64,000 bases of DNA from Verrucomicrobiota bacterium (GCA_016199985.1 JACQFQ010000043.1:1-64000); one strand, 5' to 3'. Shown: positions 52,133-61,733, numbered from the stretch's first letter. A program made the numbers and translations. Notes: generated by a model from the sequence alone, not told the origin.

Positions 52133-55100
52133 TTAGCCCCCTGGCTTCCCTTTCACCGTTTGTTCCAGCTCGGCCAGTCGCCTCTCCAGGTCTGGAAAGC
52201 GGGAGTCAGGGCTCAACCTGAGAGCTTCGCGAAGGAGCATGCCCGCGGCCATAGCGTCCCCATTGTCGAGGCACGCTTCCGCCGATCGCGCTAAATCCTG
52301 AACCTTGTTCTGTCTTTCCTCCACCGCCAGCTTTCCGTTGAGCCTTTGACACGCGGCCTGGCACGCCGGATGGCTCATCAGATCGACATCCGCCCCCAGC
52401 AGCAGTCGTTCAGCGGCGTCCAAGCGCCCCTGCCTCTCTTCGACGCAAACCTTCTCAAGGAGTGGAACCAGGCGGCTCAGGAGATCAAGCTCGGGGAGCT
52501 CCGGGAACATGGCCTGGGCTTGCTCCACCGCCTCGCGCGCCGCGGCAAAACTCTCATGAGCCAGATGTTGGTTTGCGGTCCGCACACGACAACCGGCTTC
52601 CCCTCGCGCTGCTTCGCGGTCTGTTTGGGCGCGTAGTTCTTTGGCGATGCGCGCCAGAAATACCTCCTCGGAAGACAGGATCCTCACACTTGCCAGAAGC
52701 TCCCCAGCGTTTTGCAAATCGCCGGCGGAGATTAGGGATCTTGCTTCGTCGAAAACCGCGGTGATTTCGAGAAGCCGAAGCATCGCGGGATCGACAGGAT
52801 TCTCGAGCCGGGCCGCTTCGAGAATTCTGCGCCCCTCGGTGAGATCTCCGTTTCCGAGGGCCAACCTCGCCTGGTTCATCAGATGCTCGACCTGTGTCTG
52901 CTGGGCTCGCAGCGCGTTGGCAGCCTGTTTTGCGAAGCGTTGAAGCCGAGGATCCTCGCGCAAGGCCCAGGGGGCTGATTCGATTTCTTGGATCTGAGCC
53001 GCAAAGTTTCGATTCGGTGAATGCGTCGCACAGGACTGGAGTGTCGCCAGAACTTGCCCCAGGCGACCGGACCGCTCGTTGTCTGGGTCCATCTGGCGCA
53101 CTGAATTCAGAAAAGTCGACGCCTCATTCAGGCTGCCGGAGTTCAGAGCCTCCTCCACGTTCTGTAGGAGATTGAGAACCGCCGACTGCTTCTCTTCGCG
53201 CGCGGCCGCCTCGCGCTGAGCTTCCTCCATCCTTCTCGTGACAAGAAGACGATGGGGGAGATAACGCGAAGCCGCCGTCCGCAAAATCAAGGCGCTCTCG
53301 TTCCAGGATCCAGCCTCTGACAAAACCTGCGCCTCGTGAAGAGCCTGCGCCACCCCCTTGAGGTCGCGGGCCAGGGCCGCAAAGGCGCCTTCGATATCAC
53401 GTTTCACGACCTCATCTGCCGCCGCGGCCGCTTCAGCGAAGTTTCCGCGAATGATCAGGCCGTGGCAGGCTTCGATTCTGTCCTCGCAGAACCGCATCGT
53501 CTCCGCCCGTTCGAGGCTGGCGATCGCAGATTGAAGGCGTGGCTGAATGAGAGGCGCCTGCGGAAAAACCAGTTTCAAGTTCTCGAGTCGTTCCACGCCT
53601 GGGGTCCTCATTCCTGCTTCCAACTCCTGTCGAGCCTGCTTCAGTTCGGAGGCTATCCACAACCCCTCGATGGCCGCTCCCGCAGACCCAACCCTCAACA
53701 GGAGCGCATCCCTGAGGGCCCCCGGGGATCCCAACTCCAACGCGCTCCGGTAGTGATCGATGGCCTTGGTATACTGCTCCGCGGCACAGGCCTCTGAGGC
53801 GATGGATAACTGCCTTTCGCGGTGGCTCACTTGGGCGGCAACTTCTTCCTGCGCCTCGCGCAGAGCGGCAGGGATCAAGGAGTCCTCGGTTGTCGGCGGA
53901 TGATTCGCAAGCTCCCGGACGGCTCCCGCCCAGTCGCCTCGCCACCCGCAGGCCTGAGCCCTGGCCAGCGCCAGCGATTCCATCCATAGTGAACGGCCTT
54001 TCACATCCCGTGGATTGTGGGCCAAAGCCTGGCGGCATTCCTTGCGGCATCCGATGTAATCGCGCCGGAGCGCGAACTCCACGGCGCGCCCGATCTGCCG
54101 CGCGGCACGGTGTTGCCGTTCCGAAAGAACCAGCTCCCTTCGGCCTGATGCGAGCATCCTCTGAATCCAGAGATGGGCTGGATGGTCCCTCTGCAGGCGC
54201 TCAAGAATCGGAACGACTGCGCTCCAGTCGCCGTCGCGGATGAGAGCGTCGGGCTCCATGAGTTCTCCCGCCACTTTTGCGATCTCGCGAGCCCGGGTGG
54301 TTTTTGCGTCCACTCTCAATCGTTCATTGCGCAGGGGGAGGATCGCCGCGAAATTCGCGGACCGCATCAGTGCCGCCGCAGAGTCCTCCAGCTTGGCTGA
54401 GGCGAGATCTTCCGTGAAGTCCTTCAGCCTCTGCTGCGCTGTTTTCAAGGCGCGTTCCAGGGTCTGATCGTGGCCTTGATTCGACAGCGCATCCCGCAAC
54501 ATGGCAATGCGGCTCAAGAGCCCTCGCTCGCGCTCCTGACGCTGCTCCTCCAGGCATTTTGTCCCGAGGTCGATCAATTGCCGGGCCTCTTGATGCTCTT
54601 CAAACTCCTCCACGATGGACCATCCGGCCGCGACGCAATCCCCAAAGTTCTCCGCTTCGAGCGCCTGCTTCGCCCTCTCCATCAACAGATCAACGTCCTT
54701 GCGTCTTCCTTCAAGCTCGCGCGCATACCTGAACCGAAAGCGGGCGACATGCTCATCGATCGGAAACGCTTTTTCGAGCCGCGACAGCGCGGTCTCCGCA
54801 CGGTCCCAAACCCTCGCTCCCATCCAACCCTCCACCTCTGCCCAACTGTCTGCGAGTTCGAAGAGGCGCAATGCCTCCTTGGACTCCGGCTCAGCAAGCA
54901 AGGCTTTGGAGCAGATCTTGACGCACTCCCCGTGATTGAAATGCTGCAACGCAACATCGGCCGTTTGAATGAGCTCTCGTGTTTCGCGCTCCCTCTCCAG
55001 CGCCAGTTGCTGCCATTTGTCGAGGATGTCGATGTAGCGCTGTCGGCCGCCCTGCAAGGCAGGGTTCTTCCGCAGGAGCTCAGCCTCTCGCAGGGCGGCG

Positions 55101-57193
55101 GCGAAATGACCCGCCTCGCAGGCAGCCTCCACCGCGGCTAGGCCTTCGGCCAACTCGAACAATACCAAAGGAACCTCGGAAGCTGGCCCGGCGGGAGCCA
55201 TCGCGAGCGCTTCCCGGCAAAGCGCGCTGGCCTCATGCGGCTCATCCTGCGTGATGGCTCCCTCAGCCCGATCGACCAAGGTCTGAAGGCTTTTCAGCTG
55301 CTCCTCCGTCAAATGCGGCCCGCTCCAATCGATCATCACCTGCGTTCGACTGGTGTCGGGCTGCCGAGAGGTTCCACCCTCTTGTGTCGTTTCCTGCGAC
55401 CCCGTCAGCACGCTCGCCAGGTCATCCCGCATCGCCGCGGCATCAGGGTAGCGGTCAATGGGCTCGTAGCTCAACGCCTTCCGGATGACCGTCTCCAATC
55501 CTGGCCAATTCCGAAAAACGGAGTGTTCAAATCTCAACAAACTCTCGTGCAATTGCTTCCCTTTTAACGCCCTCTCAGTGAACTTCGCCAGGGAGTCCAG
55601 GTTCCGTGTCTCAGTATTAGGTCCCTCGCCTCGGATGGGTGGAAGCGGCAGCTCCTTGGTCAGGGCAAAGTAAAGCGACACGGCGATCGAGTAGATATCA
55701 AACTCCGGGCCTCCCATGGATCCATAGTGCGTCTTTCCGAGGAAAAACTGGGGCGGATTATACTGCCATGTGCTGGGGGGGAGTCGACCCGTCAAGTGAG
55801 CCTCCTCATCCGTGATCGACCCTAGGTCGAAGATCTTTGAGGGCTGAGTGGGGTCGTCGGGCGCGTAGAGGTTCTGTGGCTTGATGTCCCGGTGGCTGAT
55901 GCCTCCGGCATGCAAGTGGTGGAGGCAGGCAAGGTATCCACCAAACCAGCGCACGACATCGCGGGCGGGAAGCCCGTTCGCCGAATGGTGGATGCGCTGC
56001 TCCAGGCTGGCTTGGGGCATTTCCGGGAGCAGCTCCATCACGAGCACTGGACGCGGCTCCGTGGATCCCGGATCTTCGAGATCGTCTACGTACCGCACCA
56101 GATTCTCGTGTGGGTTATTCTTCAGAAACTGGGCCTCGCGGCTGAACCGTTCGCGAGCTTCCTTTCCCTGCCTCGTGAGGTATTTGAGGGCCACAGGCGG
56201 CATGGACCGCTCTCCGCGCGCATGCCGCGCCTTGAAAACCATCCCGAACTGGCCCCTCGCGAGATAGGACTCCAAGATATACTCGTCGTGCTCGCTTCCA
56301 TTCTCTTTGTGGTAACATCGCGGGAGGATGTTCTTGAATGCGCGGCTGACCGAGACGAACTCCTGATATCGATCTGAACGCTCGACCCTGAGGCAGTTGG
56401 CGACGCATTCCTTCGCGGAAGGAAGGATCATGAATATCGGCGAAGGGAACAGAGGCTTGAACTTTGACCTCGGCCCCGCAACGTCGGCGCGCCAGAACCG
56501 GGAACAGTCCATGGCTGAAGACATCGGGTCAAAGGGCAGTCTCCCCGACATCGCTTCGTAGAGCATCACGCCAAAGCTGAAAATGTCGGACACCGTATCG
56601 GGTTGAAAATCATTGCCTGCTTGGAGAAAAAAATCGGGAGCCATGTAGCTATAGGTGCCCACATGCGACCGGGGCCCGCCGCTCTGGCTCCTTCCCAACC
56701 GAACGGAAATCCCAAAGTCGATGAGACGGACCTCCCCCTCTTTTGTGATGAAAACGTTCGAAGGCTTCAGGTCGTTGTGCGCGACGCGTTTCTCCTCAAG
56801 ATACCTGAGCGCGCTCAGCAGCTGGCCGAAAATGTTTCGGATCTCCTCCCAGGGCGCCCTCCCAGCCTCCGAGTCCCGTCTCCAAGTGGCTAGTTTCCGA
56901 TCCAGGGTTTCCCCTTTCAGCAATTCCGCGACGAGGTAGTGCCGTTGCTCGGGATCCTTCTCGTCAATAAAGTCATGGCGGTATCTCATCACATGGGGAT
57001 GATCCAAGGATCTTAAGATCTCCGCCTCGGAGAGGCTCGTTTCCATGAGAGCCACATGCTCCCCTGGCATGACGCCTCCCAAGGCGGCGCCGCACACCGC
57101 CGCCTGAACAACGCGCTGCCCTCCGCGGCCCAGATTCTCCTGATACACATCGAAGGGGCCGACACGTCGCGGATTGGCGCGGGGATTGGGCAT
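52133..57193 (-). CDS. Giant tandem-domain Ser/Thr kinase with long TPR-like tail
   Basis: This 1686-aa protein again has two kinase domains. Domain 1 (about 12-290) has GRGGQRVV for the glycine loop, V-A-L-M for VAIK with no nearby substitute lysine, H-N-D-L-K-P-S-N (about 136), an intact D-F-G (about 158) and A-P-D for APE. Domain 2 (about 300-600) has GQFGMVF (about 311), V-A-L-K (about 333), H-R-D-I-K-P-Q-N (about 433) and D-L-G (about 455), with N-P-P-Q for APE. The remaining about 1000 residues are helical, TPR-like and coiled (many A-x-x-L-x-x-A repeats). No TM helix is evident. The layout mirrors the kinase at 45832. It is the last gene of the flp-pilin-PP2C-kinase series on this strand. 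Confidence 0.9.
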   Translation of the reverse strand: MPNPRANPRRVGPFDVYQENLGRGGQRVVQAAVCGAALGGVMPGEHVALMETSLSEAEILRSLDHPHVMRYRHDFIDEKDPEQRHYLVAELLKGETLDRKLATWRRDSEAGRAPWEEIRNIFGQLLSALRYLEEKRVAHNDLKPSNVFITKEGEVRLIDFGISVRLGRSQSGGPRSHVGTYSYMAPDFFLQAGNDFQPDTVSDIFSFGVMLYEAMSGRLPFDPMSSAMDCSRFWRADVAGPRSKFKPLFPSPIFMILPSAKECVANCLRVERSDRYQEFVSVSRAFKNILPRCYHKENGSEHDEYILESYLARGQFGMVFKARHARGERSMPPVALKYLTRQGKEARERFSREAQFLKNNPHENLVRYVDDLEDPGSTEPRPVLVMELLPEMPQASLEQRIHHSANGLPARDVVRWFGGYLACLHHLHAGGISHRDIKPQNLYAPDDPTQPSKIFDLGSITDEEAHLTGRLPPSTWQYNPPQFFLGKTHYGSMGGPEFDIYSIAVSLYFALTKELPLPPIRGEGPNTETRNLDSLAKFTERALKGKQLHESLLRFEHSVFRNWPGLETVIRKALSYEPIDRYPDAAAMRDDLASVLTGSQETTQEGGTSRQPDTSRTQVMIDWSGPHLTEEQLKSLQTLVDRAEGAITQDEPHEASALCREALAMAPAGPASEVPLVLFELAEGLAAVEAACEAGHFAAALREAELLRKNPALQGGRQRYIDILDKWQQLALERERETRELIQTADVALQHFNHGECVKICSKALLAEPESKEALRLFELADSWAEVEGWMGARVWDRAETALSRLEKAFPIDEHVARFRFRYARELEGRRKDVDLLMERAKQALEAENFGDCVAAGWSIVEEFEEHQEARQLIDLGTKCLEEQRQERERGLLSRIAMLRDALSNQGHDQTLERALKTAQQRLKDFTEDLASAKLEDSAAALMRSANFAAILPLRNERLRVDAKTTRAREIAKVAGELMEPDALIRDGDWSAVVPILERLQRDHPAHLWIQRMLASGRRELVLSERQHRAARQIGRAVEFALRRDYIGCRKECRQALAHNPRDVKGRSLWMESLALARAQACGWRGDWAGAVRELANHPPTTEDSLIPAALREAQEEVAAQVSHRERQLSIASEACAAEQYTKAIDHYRSALELGSPGALRDALLLRVGSAGAAIEGLWIASELKQARQELEAGMRTPGVERLENLKLVFPQAPLIQPRLQSAIASLERAETMRFCEDRIEACHGLIIRGNFAEAAAAADEVVKRDIEGAFAALARDLKGVAQALHEAQVLSEAGSWNESALILRTAASRYLPHRLLVTRRMEEAQREAAAREEKQSAVLNLLQNVEEALNSGSLNEASTFLNSVRQMDPDNERSGRLGQVLATLQSCATHSPNRNFAAQIQEIESAPWALREDPRLQRFAKQAANALRAQQTQVEHLMNQARLALGNGDLTEGRRILEAARLENPVDPAMLRLLEITAVFDEARSLISAGDLQNAGELLASVRILSSEEVFLARIAKELRAQTDREAARGEAGCRVRTANQHLAHESFAAAREAVEQAQAMFPELPELDLLSRLVPLLEKVCVEERQGRLDAAERLLLGADVDLMSHPACQAACQRLNGKLAVEERQNKVQDLARSAEACLDNGDAMAAGMLLREALRLSPDSRFPDLERRLAELEQTVKGKPGG

Positions 57194-57249
57194 GAGTCAC
57201 TCCAATCCGGGGGCCGCTCCGGCCAAAGGCTGAGACGCAGGAAGTCGCA

Positions 57250-60219
57250 TCATCGGGCTGGTTTGGAGGTTTCTACTCTGAGCACATCGAGGGCTTTCGC
57301 GCGACTCCGCTGCGAGCGCCAAGTTGCCAAGTCTTCTCGACTGAGAAGATCGGCCACAAATCGAGCCGGATCCTTCGGCAAAGCCTTGTCGGCTTTTGGA
57401 GATTTCCCAGCCCGGCTGTTCTCCAGCGATCTGCGCAGCTCAGGATCGACGATCAGCTCCTCGATTTCTCGGCTCGTGGTGTCCCAAGACCGCCAATTGC
57501 GAACTAACAGCCGCTGCAATGTCAGATTGATCTCATCAAGGTCCGGTGGCGTGGTGCGCGCCCGCGACGTCCTGTCCGAGCTTTGCGCAGACCAAGCCTG
57601 CAGGTCCTTGAAGGGCGCTTTTCCCAAAAGCTCAACATAGGGAGGGACCGCTAGCTTGGCTCTGACGGACACCGCGTCGCTTTGGATCCTCAGCGCCACG
57701 AGCTCCTCCAGCCAGCGGCGCTCGTCGTTGGCGCGCGCGGCCAAGGACGCGAATGCCGCCTTGGCGAGCTCCCCTCGACGCTCCTCCGCTCCAAACCATG
57801 CGTAGTCCCCTGCCGCCAGCCGAGCTTTCGCCTCGCTGAATACCGCCCGCTCCTCATCGGCTGCGCCTTTGAGTTTCAGAAACTCCCGAGACTCGGGATG
57901 TCGCGCAACGACACGCTCCACCCCCGCGTAGTCTCCCTCGTTCAAGCGCGTCTTGCCCTCCTCGAGATCTTGCGCCTCGACCGCGCGATTACGGAGGGCC
58001 CGAGGCTCTTCGGCGTCCGGCTTCAAACGCGCCGCGACTCCCGCAGCTTCGACGGCTTTGGCATACAATCGCTGACGCAAAGCGCTCTGGCCCGCTTTGA
58101 GGGCGTCTTCGAAGTCACGATCACCGCCGCCAGCAGCCGGCGAAGGGGAGTGGATCTGCTGCTGGAGACTCAAGGCCTCGGGATCCTTCGGACAAGCGCT
58201 GAGAGCCTTCTCGATCCACCGCTCCGCCGCGCTCAGGTCGCTTTTCTCCAGGGCTTGACGCGCAGATTCCTTCGCGGCCTTGCAGTCTGCCATGCGTCGG
58301 AGACCCTCCTCTGAATCCCTCTTGAGTTTCAGGAACTGGGGATGTGAGGGGAATAATCCCAGAGCCTCTTCTGAGCGCCTCGTCGCCTCCTCGAACCTCG
58401 CTTGCTGGAAGGCTTCGGATATTTCAGAAAGGGCCTTGGAGAAACGACGGCGGGACTCCTCAATTTCCGTCCTCAAGGTTCCCAGGATGGGCGCCCCTGG
58501 GCTCAGAAGGTCCGCCTCCTTGATCAAGGCAAGAGCTTGGCTGAAATCCAGCCGGCCTGCGGCTTCCCGCGCCCTTGAAGTGAGCGCAGCAACCGCTTCA
58601 GCCTTTTCCAAGCTTTGAACAGCGTTGCCGTAGACCGCGACGAGCTGTGGTTCCTTCGGAAACCTCGCGAGCCCCTGATCGGCGGCGTCGCGAGCTTCCG
58701 AGTATTTCCCCAACTGAAAGGACTCGCGCGCCTTGCGGAGAACAGCGGCGTGGTCTTCCCCGGCGCGTCTGATCTCTTCAAGCATCCGAGCGGCGGCGAC
58801 ATCTCCAGGTTTGGCCTCCGCCGCGCGCCGCGCCTCCGTGCCTGCCGCTTCGAAGCGGTGTCCCATCAAGTGCTGTCGGCTGAGCGTCATCGCGTCGCCA
58901 TAACCCCCATCTGGCGCGGTTCCCCGCGCGGGAGGGGCAAGCTCGCTCTCAGGATTCGATGTCGCAGTGGAGGCGTACAGGGGCTGCGGCGAGCCATCCT
59001 GCGCCCTTTCATCCCGTGGTTCCACACGGTGCAGCACGAGCGCTGTTAGGCAGGCGGCAACCGCCACGGAGGCCGCTACCCAGCTCCAACTGGGCCAGAT
59101 GACCTTCGCGTGCTCTGCCGCGCTGGATTTTTTGGCGTCCTCAGGAGACGCGGACGGTTCTGGCTCGGCGACTGGTCGCGTTTCTGAAAGTCGGTCCTTC
59201 TCGGTCGGAGCTTTGCGATCTGGGATCTCTGTGGTTGCGTGCAGCGAAGGGTCCGTTTGCTGATCCGGCTCCGGGTGGGCATGAGGGCCTCCCGCGGCCC
59301 GATGCGTTGGGCATGAGCCTGCCGCTGGCTCGTGGTCCACGATCGGATCACCTCCCGCAGTGTATGAGCTGGGCGGCCGCGCCGGCGAAGCATCAAGAAC
59401 GATCGTGTCATGATCGCCCTCGCTCTGGGATGACCCGGTGGCTGATGGCGGAGGGGCGCTGGCTCCCCCCACCACGCGCACCACAACGACCGTGACATTG
59501 TCGCGCCCTCCCTCCTGGTTGGCGAGATCGACAAGCGTTCGGCTCAACTCGGCGGGATGGATCCGGCCCGCGGCGGTCAAGGCGCGATGAATCCCCTCGT
59601 CCGACACCATCCGACTCAATCCGTCCGAGCAAAGGATGAATTCGTCGCCGAGCGCGACGGAAACCTCAGTGCGTTCCAGTTCAGTCGTCGATTTCAGCCC
59701 AACGGCTCTCAATAGCCTGTTTTGGAACTTGGAAGGGATGTCCTCGGGGGCGCAGCCGTACTTTTGAGCGAGCGCGACTTCGGCGGAGTGGTCCTGGGTC
59801 AGCTGGGTCAGAACTCCGGACCGATACCGATACAAGCGACTGTCCCCGGCGTGGAGAGCGGCGGCGCGCGAGGGATTCAATGGATCGAACACCAGTGCGA
59901 CCACCGTGCTCCCCATCTGACCCAGGTGCTTTTCATCGGCGTAAGCCTTGATCCAGCGGCTGGCATTGTTGACCGAATCGATCACCCGAGAAACCATGGC
60001 CTCCAACCCAATGGCTTCCCCGCCTCGGATGGCGGCCAAGCTCTCCTGGATGGCGCTGACGATCGCTTCGCTGGCTATGTCGCCTCCTGAAACACCCCCC
60101 ATTCCATCAGCAATGCAGAAGACGCCCTGCGCCGGCTCGGAACAACAGGCATCCTCGTTCTCGGATCGTTTCCTTCCGATGTCGGACAGTTCACCAGATT
60201 CCAAGCTCAGGAGGGCCAT
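57250..60219 (-). CDS. PP2C-type protein phosphatase with TM helix and TPR-like tail
   Basis: I use the ATG at 60219 (989 aa), since it places the PP2C signature S-D-I-G-R-K-R-S-E-N-E-D at residues 12-23. Longer starts at 60255 (ATG) or 60321 (TTG) are possible. The phosphatase domain (about 8-250) keeps all metal-site motifs: FCIADGMGGVSGGDIASE, LHAGDSRLYRYR, LCSDGLSRMV and GGRDNVTVVVVR. A Pro/Ser-rich linker leads to one TM helix (about 371-393, VAASVAVAACLTALVLHR), then about 590 residues of TPR-like helical repeats, probably outside the cytoplasm. PP2C enzymes remove phosphate from Ser/Thr, opposing the Hanks kinases. The kinase-2 gene starts 56 bp downstream. Confidence 0.92.
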   Translation of the reverse strand: MALLSLESGELSDIGRKRSENEDACCSEPAQGVFCIADGMGGVSGGDIASEAIVSAIQESLAAIRGGEAIGLEAMVSRVIDSVNNASRWIKAYADEKHLGQMGSTVVALVFDPLNPSRAAALHAGDSRLYRYRSGVLTQLTQDHSAEVALAQKYGCAPEDIPSKFQNRLLRAVGLKSTTELERTEVSVALGDEFILCSDGLSRMVSDEGIHRALTAAGRIHPAELSRTLVDLANQEGGRDNVTVVVVRVVGGASAPPPSATGSSQSEGDHDTIVLDASPARPPSSYTAGGDPIVDHEPAAGSCPTHRAAGGPHAHPEPDQQTDPSLHATTEIPDRKAPTEKDRLSETRPVAEPEPSASPEDAKKSSAAEHAKVIWPSWSWVAASVAVAACLTALVLHRVEPRDERAQDGSPQPLYASTATSNPESELAPPARGTAPDGGYGDAMTLSRQHLMGHRFEAAGTEARRAAEAKPGDVAAARMLEEIRRAGEDHAAVLRKARESFQLGKYSEARDAADQGLARFPKEPQLVAVYGNAVQSLEKAEAVAALTSRAREAAGRLDFSQALALIKEADLLSPGAPILGTLRTEIEESRRRFSKALSEISEAFQQARFEEATRRSEEALGLFPSHPQFLKLKRDSEEGLRRMADCKAAKESARQALEKSDLSAAERWIEKALSACPKDPEALSLQQQIHSPSPAAGGGDRDFEDALKAGQSALRQRLYAKAVEAAGVAARLKPDAEEPRALRNRAVEAQDLEEGKTRLNEGDYAGVERVVARHPESREFLKLKGAADEERAVFSEAKARLAAGDYAWFGAEERRGELAKAAFASLAARANDERRWLEELVALRIQSDAVSVRAKLAVPPYVELLGKAPFKDLQAWSAQSSDRTSRARTTPPDLDEINLTLQRLLVRNWRSWDTTSREIEELIVDPELRRSLENSRAGKSPKADKALPKDPARFVADLLSREDLATWRSQRSRAKALDVLRVETSKPAR

Positions 60220-60347
60220 AAATGTCGTCGACGCCAAGCAGAGCGAGAATTCCATTCGAGCATGCCAGTGGCAAGCCTTCACGGAACCTCCGGTGGGCCT
60301 GGGCAACGAGTCGCCCTGCAAACGACTGAGTTGGGCCCCGTGCTCGA

Positions 60348-61259
60348 TTAATCACGACGAACTATAGTTCTCTTCGCCTGCGCCGCGTCCGCTATGCCAC
60401 CAAAGTAACCCCCGATGGGCTTCAGCAGCACTCCCAGTAGCGTGGCGCCCACGACGCCCACGATGAGCACCGGCACGCTCACCGGGGCCGTGATGCTGAT
60501 CAAACCCGCGCCGAGAACGGCTCCTGCGGCCACCCCCACAGCGCGCCCCTCGTGCTCGTGTTGATGCGCGGGATCTCTGGACGCCTCCAGGATTTCAGAC
60601 CCAAAGTTCACAATATCCACAGCCGCCCCCGCCACCTTCGCTCCTGTTTCCAACACCTCGAAAACATGCACTGCCTTGGAGGCGTCCTTCGCCCTCTGCA
60701 AGGTGCTGCTCACGTCCTGGAGCGCTTCCATCGCGTTCACGGAGGCAAGTTCGCCGTTGACGGCGAACTCAGACGCGGCCCGCTTCAATGCCTGGGCGTA
60801 GACTTCCTCGGTCATTCCAAGATCTTTTGCCGCCTCCTTGAAGATGAGGTTGACGTTTTCTGCGTAGTTCTCCCTGGCCGCGTCGATGAGCTTGTTTCCG
60901 ACATCCTTTTTGAACTCATTCCACATCTCCTCGGTGAGGGCGCCTTCATGGGCCGATGTGTCTGAGGGATGTTCGTTGTTATCATTCTTCCCCGGCCCTG
61001 CCGGGCCACCGGAGGCATTGGAAGTTCCAGGATCGGAGGTGAAGTCGCGCATCGTGCTACTTGTGACATCCAGCTGAACCGGCGTAGACGGCTTCGCCAC
61101 CCCTTGAAGGGCGGAGATGGTCTGGCTGGCGGTTCCCCGGAGTCGAGAGCCGAAGGCGCCAAAGAGGAGGATGCACGCCAAGGCTATGACTGCCAGAACG
61201 ACCAGAAACTCGCTCGCCGCCATCCCCATCTCTCTGTCCTTGCTTGCGTTGGTTTTCAT
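60348..61259 (-). CDS. Large pilin-like protein (303 aa) with hydrophobic C-terminus
   Basis: The ATG at 61259 aligns the N-terminus exactly with the Flp pilins: a 12-residue basic leader ending in G, then M-A-A-S-E-F-L-V-V-L with Glu at +5 of the expected prepilin-peptidase site, and one hydrophobic helix. A GTG at 61268 is less likely. The body (about 50-235) is Ser/Thr-rich, then helical. Residues about 238-290 are a glycine-rich hydrophobic hairpin (VGVAAGAVLGAGL...VPVLIVGVVGATLLGVLL). Normal Flp pilins are under 90 aa, so this is an oversized pilin-like or pseudopilin protein of unknown task. It has its own sigma-54-type site and precedes PP2C. Confidence 0.8.
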   Translation of the reverse strand: MKTNASKDREMGMAASEFLVVLAVIALACILLFGAFGSRLRGTASQTISALQGVAKPSTPVQLDVTSSTMRDFTSDPGTSNASGGPAGPGKNDNNEHPSDTSAHEGALTEEMWNEFKKDVGNKLIDAARENYAENVNLIFKEAAKDLGMTEEVYAQALKRAASEFAVNGELASVNAMEALQDVSSTLQRAKDASKAVHVFEVLETGAKVAGAAVDIVNFGSEILEASRDPAHQHEHEGRAVGVAAGAVLGAGLISITAPVSVPVLIVGVVGATLLGVLLKPIGGYFGGIADAAQAKRTIVRRD

Positions 61260-61313
61260 TGACTCCACTCACTCCGATAAAGGCTCTTTCTACGTTCAAC
61301 CGTTCCTCGCAGA

Positions 61314-61330
61314 GGGCAGCTCCCATGCCA
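61314..61330 (-). promoter_or_regulatory. Sigma-54-type promoter before the large pilin-like gene
   Basis: The minus strand reads TGGCATGGGAGCTGCCC with GG-N10-GC spacing. It is the same in its core as the site before the neighbouring Flp gene. Transcription start is predicted near 61304, about 45 nt before the ATG. Confidence 0.65.
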
Positions 61331-61387
61331 ACAAACTCTGCGAGGCCGGTGTCCGCTGCGTGAATGGTTCTTCTCTCCCAGAAGGTC

Positions 61388-61430
61388 TCGAGGGCTGGAC
61401 CAGGTATCTCAACCCAGTTCCAGCCCTCGA
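61388..61430 (-). repeat. Perfect 12-bp inverted repeat downstream of Flp pilin A
   Basis: TCGAGGGCTGGA (61388-61399) pairs with TCCAGCCCTCGA (61419-61430) around a 19-nt loop, 33 bp past the stop of the pilin at 61464. A T-run does not follow, so it is not a classical terminator. A near-copy occurs at 61876-61918 after the other Flp gene, so it is conserved. RNA protection or factor-assisted termination is plausible. Confidence 0.6.
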
Positions 61431-61463
61431 CGCTTCGCGCAATCGTATCCGCCTAACGGCGCT

Positions 61464-61718
61464 TTAATTCCCCGCATTGTTAAAATCCACCATCCCCGTC
61501 TTCTTTGCTGCTGCTGCGTCTGAATCCTTCAGAGCGTCGTTCCCGGCCACCGCCGTCTCGCCTGAGAGCGTCGCTGCGGCCCGAGCTGTGGTGTATTTGA
61601 TCTGTTTTCCGAAGAGCCCAAAGATGCAGATGCACCCCAAGGCCACCACGGCCAGGACGATCAGATACTCGCTCATCGCCATGCCCAGCTTGCTGTTCTT
61701 TGTAACGTTGATCTTCAT
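61464..61718 (-). CDS. Flp-family type IVb pilin A
   Basis: The ATG at 61718 gives an 84-aa prepilin; the frame upstream is the leader RNA and not coding. A 12-residue leader (MKINVTKNSKLG) is followed by M-A-M-S-E-Y-L-I-V-L-A-V-V-A-L-G, with Glu and Tyr at +5/+6, the Flp signature, and one membrane helix. The C-terminus ends in KKTGMVDFNNAGN. It is the major-pilin type subunit of Tad pili after cleavage by a prepilin peptidase (encoded elsewhere). It is a paralogue of the pilin at 61951: the first 43 residues are identical and the C-terminus nearly so, and only the middle differs. Confidence 0.93.
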   Translation of the reverse strand: MKINVTKNSKLGMAMSEYLIVLAVVALGCICIFGLFGKQIKYTTARAAATLSGETAVAGNDALKDSDAAAAKKTGMVDFNNAGN

Positions 61719-61733
61719 AAGTCTTAGTCTTTC

